Source: Clostridiales bacterium (GTDB lineage Bacteria; Bacillota; Clostridia; Oscillospirales; QAMX01). Taken from it: a stretch of 12,144 nucleotides of DNA. The notes beneath the pieces are model-generated. The model ran no database searches. It was not told where the DNA came from and worked only from the letters and a program-made list of their open reading frames with translations. Below are positions 7,174-12,144 of this stretch, piece after piece. The position numbers and the translations under genes are program-made. Each line of letters begins with the position of its first letter. Within the stretch, counting starts at the first letter, position 1. The DNA is taken from NCBI GenBank assembly GCA_016285815.1, contig JAEERN010000041.1, positions 1 to 12,144 on the forward strand. The letters are read 5' to 3'.

Positions 7174-7421
7174 CCGAACGCGAAAGGATGCTCCGGACCG
7201 TTCAGAGCCACGCCTTTTCCGCGGCCGACGTCGAGCTCTTTCTCGACACCCATCCGGACTGCGCCGCGGCGCTGGCCCGCCGCCGGGCCCTGCGCGGCGC
7301 GCTGTCCTCGGCCGCGGCCGCCTACGCTGAAAAATACGGCCCGCTGACCGCCGCCGCCGCGGACGGCGACCGTCCCTGGCGCTGGGTCGAGGGCCCCTGG
7401 CCCTGGGAGGACGCGGACTGA
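7170..7421 (+). CDS. cotJB: Spore coat protein CotJB
   Basis: The second protein of the CotJ coat complex, 83 residues, close to the family length. It begins with a helical segment (ERERMLRTVQSHAFSAADVELFLDTHP broken by residue 27), continues through a helix with ALARRRALRGAL and YAEKYGPLTA, and ends with the tryptophan-rich PWRWVEGPWPWE, typical of CotJB. A GGAGGAG inside the end of cotJA serves as its ribosome binding site. The ATG overlaps the cotJA stop by 4 bases, and the stop lies one base before the cotJC ATG, so the three genes should be made together. Confidence 0.92.
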   Translation: MTERERMLRTVQSHAFSAADVELFLDTHPDCAAALARRRALRGALSSAAAAYAEKYGPLTAAAADGDRPWRWVEGPWPWEDAD

Positions 7422-7422
7422 T

Positions 7423-8025
7423 ATGTGGACCTATGAAAAAATGCTGGCCTATCCGGTGAAGATCGCCCGCCCGGACCCCGCCGCCGCGCGGATCATCCTG
7501 ACCCAGCTGGGCGGCCCCGACGGCGAGCTCGGCGCGGCGACCCGCTATCTGAACCAGCGCTATACCATGCCCTACGACAAGGTCAAGGCCGTCCTGACGG
7601 ACGTTGGCACCGAAGAGTTGGGCCACGCGGAGATGGTGTCCGCCATCGTCCGCCAGCTGACCCGGAACCTCTCCGTGGACGAGATCCGCCGCGGCGGGTT
7701 CGAGGCGTATTTCGTCGACCACGGCGTCGGCGTCTACCCCGCCTCGGCCAGCGGCGTGCCCTTCACCGCGGCCTATCTCCAATCCAAGGGCGACGCCATC
7801 ACCGACCTCAGCGAGGATCTGGCCGCCGAGCAAAAGGCCCGGACCACCTACGACAACATCCTCTGGCTGGTGGACGACCCGGACGTGCGGGACGCCATCC
7901 GCTTCCTGCGCGAACGCGAGATCGTCCACTTCCAGCGCTTCGGCGAGGCGCTGCGCACCGTCACCGACGAGCTGAACGCCAAAAACTTCTACGCCTTCAA
8001 CCCCGAGTTCACCGGGAAAAAGTGA
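7423..8025 (+). CDS. cotJC: Spore coat protein CotJC, manganese catalase family
   Basis: CotJC is a ferritin-like four-helix protein of the manganese catalase family found in the spore coat; it may protect the spore from peroxide. The 200-residue protein opens MWTYEKMLAYPVKI as the family does. Candidate dimetal ligands are Glu35 (PDGELGAA), Glu65 and His68 (GTEELGHAE), Glu136 (DLAAEQKAR) and His169 (EREIVHFQRF). Because the ligands are retained, catalase activity is possible but not shown by sequence. The ATG follows cotJB by one base, with GGGAGG about 12 bases upstream inside cotJB. The operon is closed by two hairpins. Confidence 0.96.
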   Translation: MWTYEKMLAYPVKIARPDPAAARIILTQLGGPDGELGAATRYLNQRYTMPYDKVKAVLTDVGTEELGHAEMVSAIVRQLTRNLSVDEIRRGGFEAYFVDHGVGVYPASASGVPFTAAYLQSKGDAITDLSEDLAAEQKARTTYDNILWLVDDPDVRDAIRFLREREIVHFQRFGEALRTVTDELNAKNFYAFNPEFTGKK

Positions 8026-8027
8026 AT

Positions 8028-8050
8028 CCGCGCGGCGTTTTGCCGCGCGG
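8028..8050 (+). repeat. Hairpin directly after cotJC
   Basis: CCGCGCGGC (8028-8036) and GCCGCGCGG (8042-8050) form a perfect 9-bp stem with a GTTTT loop, beginning two bases after the cotJC stop. It precedes the main terminator and could shield the mRNA 3' end. Confidence 0.55.
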
Positions 8051-8055
8051 CAGGC

Positions 8056-8096
8056 CGCGTCCGGCGGACGGTCTCCCGTCCGCCGGACGCGTTTTT
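8056..8096 (+). terminator. Intrinsic terminator of cotJABC
   Basis: A perfect 16-bp stem (8056-8071 with 8076-8091) with a TCTC loop is followed by five T residues (8092-8096). It faces rightward from cotJC. The opposing SIMPL gene ends 53 bases further on, so the same stem could hinder converging transcription, although no T-tract lies on its minus-strand side. Confidence 0.9.
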
Positions 8097-8148
8097 GCAA
8101 AGTTGTTTTGCTTTCTTTTCCGGCCCTCCGTCGTAATGCCGATCCGCT

Positions 8149-8835
8149 TTACAGCGTGACCGCCCTGCGCCCGTCCGCCGGGGCCTCGCCGATGCGCCAG
8201 ACGAAAACGGCGGAGTCGCTGAGGTCCACGTCCTCTGGCACCATGTCCGCCACCGCCCGGCTGGCCTTCATCATGGGCTCGTTGAGGCAGAGATCCGTGT
8301 CGGAAAAGACGCGCAGCTCGTTCCAGCTGTAGTCCACTGAGACCAGCTCGCCCAGCGTCACGCCCGCGGCCTCGGCCAGGACCGCGGCCTTGCGGGCCGC
8401 GTTCCGCGCGGCGTCGCGCAGCAGCTCGTCGGCGACGCGGTCCCGGTCGGCGACGGTGAACGCCACGTTCAGGTCCGGCTCGGACAGACAGCCGCAGATC
8501 GCGTCGATCAGCCGGGCCAGCCGCTCCATGTCCAGCGGGAACGACAGCTTTACGGCGTGGGCGCAGTCGTACCCCACGAAGTGATTGCGCCAGACCCCGT
8601 CCGCGTCCTGACGGTTCTCGTTTTCCACCTCCACGCGGAAGAGCGTGGTCTTCAGGTCGCCCGGCGCAAAGCCCGCCTCCGCCGCGGCGGCGGCGAGGGC
8701 CTCGGCCTTTCGCCCCGTGCCCGCCACGGCCTTTTCGTACTTTTTGTCCAGCGTCGACAGCCGGATCGTCAGCTCGACGACGTCCGGGCTCACGCTGATC
8801 TTCCCCGTCCCGCTCACGCGGATGGTCTTTTCCAT
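8149..8835 (-). CDS. SIMPL (DUF541) domain protein
   Basis: The 228-residue protein has the SIMPL/DUF541 layout: an opening strand with IRVSGTGKISVSPDVVELTI (residues 5-24), a helix rich in Lys, Ala and Glu, a segment near 60-100 with FRVEVENENR and VGYDCAHAVKL, then a helix with DAARNAARKAAVLAEAAGV, a family hallmark. The biochemical role of this family is not well defined; members have been tied to oxidative-stress tolerance and, in mammals, kinase signalling. No signal peptide is visible, so a cytoplasmic location is inferred. The ATG has AAGGAG about 8 bases upstream. It is a single gene on the minus strand, convergent with cotJC. Confidence 0.85.
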   Translation of the reverse strand: MEKTIRVSGTGKISVSPDVVELTIRLSTLDKKYEKAVAGTGRKAEALAAAAAEAGFAPGDLKTTLFRVEVENENRQDADGVWRNHFVGYDCAHAVKLSFPLDMERLARLIDAICGCLSEPDLNVAFTVADRDRVADELLRDAARNAARKAAVLAEAAGVTLGELVSVDYSWNELRVFSDTDLCLNEPMMKASRAVADMVPEDVDLSDSAVFVWRIGEAPADGRRAVTL

Positions 8836-8906
8836 ATCCGTTCTCCTTCGCTTCAGCTCTGGGCCGTTATTCCGCGGGGCCGCGCTTTGCCGCCCCGTCC
8901 GCTGTC

Positions 8907-8935
8907 AGGATACCACGTCTCCCCCGCCGGCAGGT
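8907..8935 (-). promoter_or_regulatory. Possible weak promoter of the SIMPL gene
   Basis: On the minus strand TATCCT (8907-8912) is preceded by TGG, an extended -10. The hexamer 17 bases further upstream (ACCTGC) is not a recognisable -35. The leader would be about 65 bases. Confidence 0.3.
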
Positions 8936-9056
8936 CGCCTGCCGCGCGACATTTTTTCTCTCCCGCCGCCGCGGTCCGCAGGCGGCGGAGCGCGCAGGCG
9001 GCCAGGTTCTGTTTTTTTGTCTTATCGCACAAATCCGCCACCGCCCAATTGTGCAA

Positions 9057-9074
9057 AACGGAGAATTATCCGTT
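9057..9074. promoter_or_regulatory. Operator-like 18-bp dyad upstream of a promoter
   Basis: AACGGAGAATTATCCGTT is symmetric except for one position in each half. It ends 17 bp before the -35 at 9092, so its centre lies near -61 relative to the predicted start, a position typical of activator sites. Confidence 0.35.
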
Positions 9075-9091
9075 CTGTTCCACTTTCGGCC

Positions 9092-9120
9092 TTGACGCCG
9101 CGTCCCGCCTGTGCTATCCT
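9092..9120 (+). promoter_or_regulatory. Sigma-A promoter of the membrane-anchored hypothetical gene
   Basis: TTGACG (9092-9097) and TATCCT (9115-9120) are 17 bases apart with an extended -10 TGTGC. The predicted start is near 9127. Confidence 0.7.
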
Positions 9121-9239
9121 TGTTAATAGGAAAATAGACGATCTGCTCTGCGCGCCGCGGCGAAACCCGCGCTCGTTTGCCCGGTCCTTGTCCGCCGCTT
9201 CCGGAAAAGGCTCCCGGAGAGAGAGAAGGAGGAGATCCC

Positions 9240-10100
9240 ATGAAAAAGAAACTTCTCATCGTCCTGATCGCCCTCGTGCTGGCGCTGGGCGCGGCCGGGG
9301 CGGTTTGGGCCGTCGTCCGCACCGCCGATCTGGCCCCGGCGGCCGAGCCCGCCTTCAGCGGGACGGAAGGCCCCGGCTTCTCCCTCGCCGGATCCGATCC
9401 CGCCGCCGCGGAAGCGGTCCCGTCCCCGGCACCCTCCGGCGCCGCCGCGGCTCCCACCCCTGATCCGACCGCGCCGGAAACGTACTTCGATCTGTCCCGG
9501 TACGACGTCCCCGAAGACGCCTGGACCCAGGTCAAATTCGAGGACGACGACATGGGCCACTCTGTCGCCGTGCTGTTCCTGTGCTACGACGATTCGCCCG
9601 AGGCGCGGCTGGCCCGGGACATGAAGGCCGTGGAAAAAGAGGCCGCCTGTTACGCCGAAAAGTCGCAGGAATTCCGCGCCTGGACCGAAGAGCTGGCCGC
9701 GCTGGACGCGCTGGAGACTCTGTCGGACGAACAGCTCGCCCGCAAGCGGGAGCTGGAGGACAAGATCGCCTGGAACATCGAGCTGTCCGATCCCGACGGG
9801 ATCTTCGTCCGCACCGCGGCGCAGCTGGTCGACAAGTATATCCGGGGCATCGAGGACAATCTTTACGACTATGAGTTCTATCTCAAGCCGACCCCGGAGA
9901 GCGACCCCACCGGATACGCGAATTACGTCGACCTGGCCGCGCTGCACGGCCGCCTTGCCGCCCTGCGGGACGGCGGCGCGGACGCGGAGACGATCCTTTT
10001 GGAATACTACCGCGGCATGGACACCCTGGGCGGCGGCAGGGTCCACGGGATCGTGTCCCGTCAGCTCGACTGGGTCCTGATCGACCGGATCCACGGCTGA
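9240..10100 (+). CDS. Hypothetical membrane-anchored extracytoplasmic protein
   Basis: The family is not recognised. The 286-residue protein starts MKKK, followed by one hydrophobic helix (about residues 5-26), fitting an uncleaved signal anchor; there is no lipobox cysteine. Residues about 27-80 form a low-complexity linker rich in Ala, Pro, Ser and Gly, as is common on Gram-positive surfaces. A folded part (about 81-286) has an acidic strand region, a long charged helix around DMKAVEKEAACYAEKSQEF and further helices, ending IDRIHG. I chose the ATG at 9240-9242 because AAGGAGGAG lies about 8 bases before it and the positive-then-hydrophobic N-terminus begins there; an upstream in-frame ATG at 9177 adds 21 unlikely residues. 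It has its own promoter and terminator. Confidence 0.8.
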   Translation: MKKKLLIVLIALVLALGAAGAVWAVVRTADLAPAAEPAFSGTEGPGFSLAGSDPAAAEAVPSPAPSGAAAAPTPDPTAPETYFDLSRYDVPEDAWTQVKFEDDDMGHSVAVLFLCYDDSPEARLARDMKAVEKEAACYAEKSQEFRAWTEELAALDALETLSDEQLARKRELEDKIAWNIELSDPDGIFVRTAAQLVDKYIRGIEDNLYDYEFYLKPTPESDPTGYANYVDLAALHGRLAALRDGGADAETILLEYYRGMDTLGGGRVHGIVSRQLDWVLIDRIHG

Positions 10101-10139
10101 GCGCACCCGCACCCGCTCCCCTTTCGGAAAGCCCTTCCG

Positions 10140-10175
10140 GCCGCTTCGGCGCGCGCTCGCGCCGGAGCGGCTTTT
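10140..10175 (+). terminator. Intrinsic terminator after the membrane-anchored gene
   Basis: GCCGCTTCGGCGCG (10140-10153) pairs with CGCGCCGGAGCGGC (10158-10171), 14 bp with one G-U, around a 4-base loop, followed by TTTTCTCTT. It lies between converging genes; the exonuclease gene ends at 10207 and has no better terminator, so the stem may serve both directions. Confidence 0.85.
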
Positions 10176-10206
10176 CTCTTGGCGGCGCTTTTCGCCCGCT
10201 CCGCCG

Positions 10207-10761
10207 TCACAGGGTCCGACGCAGGGCCAGATCGTACTGCCGCAGGAACCGCTCCGGCCGGGTGCCCAGCCGCCGGCACGCCAGCAGGATCTCCGCCGCG
10301 GCGCGGCTGTCGCTGGCCGCGTTGTGGTGGAACAGGTCGATCCCCAGCGCGCCGCATACCGTGTCCAGCCGGTGGTTCTCCATCCCCGGCCAACAGGCGC
10401 GGCTCATCCGGCAGGTGCAGACGTACTCCGCCGTGCGCCGCCAGACGACGCCGTAGTCCGAAAGGCACCGGGCCAGCACGGACAGGTCGAAGGGGGCGTT
10501 GTGCGCCGCCAGCACGGCCCCGTCGAAGAGGGGCTCCAGCCGCGGCCACAGCTCGGGGAAGCGCGGCGCGCCGCGCACCGTCTGCGGGGTGATCCCGGTC
10601 AGCCGGACGTTGAACCGGTCGAAGGCGCACTCCGGGTCCACCAGCGTGCCCCACTCGGCCGTCACCGCGCCGCCCTCCACCACGGTCACGCCGATGGCGC
10701 TCATGCGGTCGTTCGCCTGGTTCGGCGTCTCCACGTCGAACACCACGATGCGCCGGTCCAT
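10207..10761 (-). CDS. DEDDh 3'-5' exonuclease (DnaQ/PolC epsilon-like)
   Basis: This is a DnaQ-type exonuclease that removes nucleotides from 3' ends. At 184 residues it is a single domain. The three exonuclease motifs are intact: Exo I FDVET (8-12, acidic Asp9 and Glu11), Exo II HNAPFD (87-92, Asp92) and Exo III HNAASD (146-151, His146 and Asp151), placing it in the DEDDh group. It is not fused to a polymerase or helicase, so it could be a stand-alone proofreading, repair or RNA-trimming enzyme; which one is not decided by sequence. The ATG has AAAGGAGGG about 7 bases upstream. Longer in-frame starts run through the promoter and are rejected. It is a monocistronic minus-strand gene, divergent from the isomerase-family gene. 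Confidence 0.9.
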   Translation of the reverse strand: MDRRIVVFDVETPNQANDRMSAIGVTVVEGGAVTAEWGTLVDPECAFDRFNVRLTGITPQTVRGAPRFPELWPRLEPLFDGAVLAAHNAPFDLSVLARCLSDYGVVWRRTAEYVCTCRMSRACWPGMENHRLDTVCGALGIDLFHHNAASDSRAAAEILLACRRLGTRPERFLRQYDLALRRTL

Positions 10762-10782
10762 CCGGATCCCTCCTTTCCGCTC

Positions 10783-10796
10783 TGCTTTCGAAAGCA
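10783..10796. promoter_or_regulatory. Perfect 14-bp palindrome at the exonuclease transcription start
   Basis: TGCTTTCGAAAGCA is an exact palindrome. It begins at the last base of the -10 box and covers the predicted start and first bases of the leader, the classical place for a repressor. As RNA it could also form a short 5' hairpin. The TG-CG-CA spacing recalls LacI/GalR-family sites, but the inner bases do not fit the catabolite (CcpA) consensus. Confidence 0.45.
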
Positions 10797-10824
10797 TTAT
10801 ACCACAAACCGCGGGGATGCGCAA
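10796..10824 (-). promoter_or_regulatory. Sigma-A promoter of the exonuclease gene
   Basis: On the minus strand a perfect TATAAT (10796-10801) with an extended -10 TGTGG lies 17 bases from TTGCGC (10819-10824), a partial -35. Confidence 0.7.
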
Positions 10825-10827
10825 CGC

Positions 10828-10854
10828 GCCCCGCCCTGCGCGCCGCGGCGGGGC
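10828..10854. repeat. GC-rich inverted repeat between divergent promoters
   Basis: GCCCCGCC (10828-10835) and GGCGGGGC (10847-10854) form a perfect 8-bp dyad with an 11-base spacer. It sits midway between the outward-facing promoters at 10796-10824 and 10885-10913. Confidence 0.4.
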
Positions 10855-10884
10855 CGGGCGCGGGCGGAAACGCGGCGGGAGCCG

Positions 10885-10913
10885 TTGACAAACCGCCCGA
10901 AAAATGGTACTAT
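10885..10913 (+). promoter_or_regulatory. Sigma-A promoter of the fucose/arabinose isomerase-family gene
   Basis: A perfect TTGACA (10885-10890) and TACTAT (10908-10913) are 17 bases apart with TGG directly before the -10. The leader would be about 50 bases. Confidence 0.65.
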
Positions 10914-10969
10914 GATAGCGGTGTTCCCGCGATTTCCCCACTTTGATCATTATTTGGAGGAAGCCTGTC

Positions 10970-12144
10970 ATGAACGCAAATATTCCCGAAGTCAAGCTCG
11001 GCCTCGTGGCCGTCTCCCGCGACTGTTTCCCCATCGGTCTTTCGATCCGCCGGCGCGAGGCCGTGGCCGCCGCGGCGGGCGGATCGCTTTACGAGTGCCC
11101 CGTCACGGTGGAAAACGAAGCCGACGCGCTGGCCGCCGCGGCCGATCTGAAGGCCGCCGGCTGCAACGCCGCCTGCGTGCTGCTGGGCAATTTCGGCCCC
11201 GAAACGCCGGAGACGCTGATCGCCCGGGAATTCGGCGGCCCCTGTATGTACGCCGCCTCGGCCGAGGGGGACGGAGACCTGATCAACGGCCGGGGAGACG
11301 CGTTCTGCGGACTTTTGAACTGTTCCTACAACCTCGGCATGCGCCGTCTCCGGGCCCACATCCCCGCCAGCCCGGTGGGCACCGCCGAAGAGATCGCCGC
11401 CGAGATCGAAAAGTTTGTCCCCGTGGCCCGGGCGCTGATCGGCGCGGCGAACCTGAAGATCATCACCTTCGGCCCCCGCCCCCAGGACTTTTTCGCCTGC
11501 AACGCCCCCATCAAGGGGCTTTACGAGCTGGGCGTCGAGATCGAGGAGAACTCTGAGCTGGACCTGCTGGTCAGCTATCGCGCCCACGCGGGCGACCCGC
11601 GCATCGACGGGGTCTGCGCGGACATGGCCGCCGAGCTGGGCGTCTCCGGCAACCGCTATCCCGACCTTCTGCCCCGCATGGCGCAGTTCGAGCTGACCCT
11701 GCTGGACTGGGCCGAACAGCACCGCGGCGCCCGGAAGTACGTCGCCTTTGCCGACAAGTGCTGGCCCGCCTTTCCCGAGACCTTCGGCTTTGAGCCGTGC
11801 TACGTCAACTCCCGTCTGGCGGCCCGGGGCATCCCCGTGGCGTGCGAGGTGGACGTCTACGGCGCGCTCAGCGAGTACATCGGCGCCTGTGTCACGGGCG
11901 ACGCAGTCACGCTGCTGGACATCAACAACACCGTGCCCCGCGCGCTGTACGAGGCGTCTGTGGCCGGCAGGTTCCCCTATGCCCTGTCCGACACCTTCAT
12001 GGGCTTCCACTGCGGCAACACGCCGTCGTGCAAGATGTGCGCGGACCGCGCCGTCAAGTACCAGCTCATCCAGCACCGCCTGCTGGAGCCTGCGGACAGC
12101 GAGCCAGACTTCACCCGCGGCACGCTGGAGGGCGACATCGCCCC
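10970..12144 (+). CDS. L-fucose/L-arabinose isomerase family protein (partial, cut by the right edge)
   Basis: The family interconverts aldoses and ketoses, or is related to enzymes that do. The frame is open for 391 codons from an ATG at 10970-10972, with GGAGGAA about 8 bases upstream, to the window edge; full-length relatives are near 480 residues, so roughly the last fifth is missing. Visible blocks include NGRGDAFCGLLNCSYNLG, ITFGPRPQDFFACNAP, LGVEIEENSELDLL, FADKCWPAF followed by PCYVNSRL, and CEVDVYGALSEYIG with LLDINNT and DTFMGFHCGNT, characteristic of the FucI-type fold. Candidate metal-site residues include Glu and Asp of EIEENSELD and CEVD, and His of GFHCGN. The substrate is not determined. 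It has its own promoter and diverges from the exonuclease gene. Confidence 0.85.
   Translation, partial: MNANIPEVKLGLVAVSRDCFPIGLSIRRREAVAAAAGGSLYECPVTVENEADALAAAADLKAAGCNAACVLLGNFGPETPETLIAREFGGPCMYAASAEGDGDLINGRGDAFCGLLNCSYNLGMRRLRAHIPASPVGTAEEIAAEIEKFVPVARALIGAANLKIITFGPRPQDFFACNAPIKGLYELGVEIEENSELDLLVSYRAHAGDPRIDGVCADMAAELGVSGNRYPDLLPRMAQFELTLLDWAEQHRGARKYVAFADKCWPAFPETFGFEPCYVNSRLAARGIPVACEVDVYGALSEYIGACVTGDAVTLLDINNTVPRALYEASVAGRFPYALSDTFMGFHCGNTPSCKMCADRAVKYQLIQHRLLEPADSEPDFTRGTLEGDIA

Larger units (their letters stand above)
8836..9239. other. 404-bp intergenic region between two divergent genes
   Basis: No gene was found here. It holds a possible weak promoter for the SIMPL gene (8907-8935), an orphan hairpin with a T-run on the plus strand (8928-8957), a CCGCCGCC/GGCGGCGG stem (8963-8970 with 8981-8988), T7 at about 9012-9018, a GCACAA/TTGTGC pair (9027-9032, 9049-9054), a dyad (9057-9074), a plus-strand promoter (9092-9120) and a leader of about 113 bases for the following gene. 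Confidence 0.6.

Noticed and set aside
6856..8100. A 414-codon minus-strand frame opposite cotJABC
   Set aside because: CotJA, CotJB and CotJC are recognised on the plus strand with coupled starts; the opposite frame is GC-driven.
9123..10112. A 329-codon minus-strand frame opposite the membrane-anchored gene
   Set aside because: It is Arg/Gly/Val-rich with no ribosome binding site; the plus strand has a signal anchor, promoter and terminator.
10783..10796. CcpA catabolite-responsive (cre) site
   Set aside because: The ends and central CG fit, but positions 3, 5, 10 and 12 of the consensus do not, and the gene is not a sugar gene.
10910..12076. A 388-codon minus-strand frame opposite the isomerase-family gene
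   Set aside because: The plus-strand frame carries family motifs, a ribosome binding site and a promoter; the minus frame has none.

Overview
The window looks like chromosomal DNA from a high-GC, endospore-forming member of the Clostridia, probably an Oscillospiraceae-like gut Firmicute. Three things point there: a classical str operon (rpsL-rpsG-fusA-tuf), a complete cotJABC spore-coat operon, and strong AGGAGG-type ribosome binding sites with sigma-A promoters carrying 17-bp spacers. The genus call is inference. No mobile element, CRISPR array, tRNA or rRNA was seen.

Layout. Positions 1-135 (minus) hold the N-terminus of an unknown small membrane protein that runs off the left edge. Positions 278-4893 (minus) hold the str operon, read leftward from a near-consensus promoter at 4865-4893, with a second promoter in front of tuf at 1523-1551 and a hairpin terminator after tuf. 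Positions 4894-5191 are a dense non-coding stretch. It holds an 18-bp-stem inverted repeat, a strong leftward terminator with a C(UUCG)G loop, and a rightward promoter directly followed by a ~78-nt self-folding RNA ending in its own U-tract. That RNA is the best candidate here for something undescribed.

Positions 5192-6918 (minus) are a two-gene sugar unit: a TIM-barrel sugar-phosphate isomerase/epimerase, then nagB (glucosamine-6-phosphate deaminase), from a strong promoter. Diverging from it, 6941-8096 (plus) is cotJA-cotJB-cotJC, tightly coupled and closed by a 16-bp-stem terminator. Positions 8149-8835 (minus) encode a SIMPL/DUF541 protein. A 404-bp intergenic region (8836-9239) carries a dyad and a promoter for an unknown membrane-anchored extracytoplasmic protein (9240-10100, plus). 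This converges on a DEDDh 3'-5' exonuclease (10207-10761, minus). Diverging from the exonuclease, 10970-12144 (plus, cut by the right edge) is an L-fucose/L-arabinose isomerase-family protein.

How it fits together: the left third is translation machinery. The middle and right are accessory housekeeping: amino-sugar entry into glycolysis (nagB), two further sugar-isomerase-type enzymes, spore coat assembly, and single genes with their own promoters. Several very long open frames lie opposite fusA, tuf, nagB and others; these are GC-driven shadows and are not annotated.
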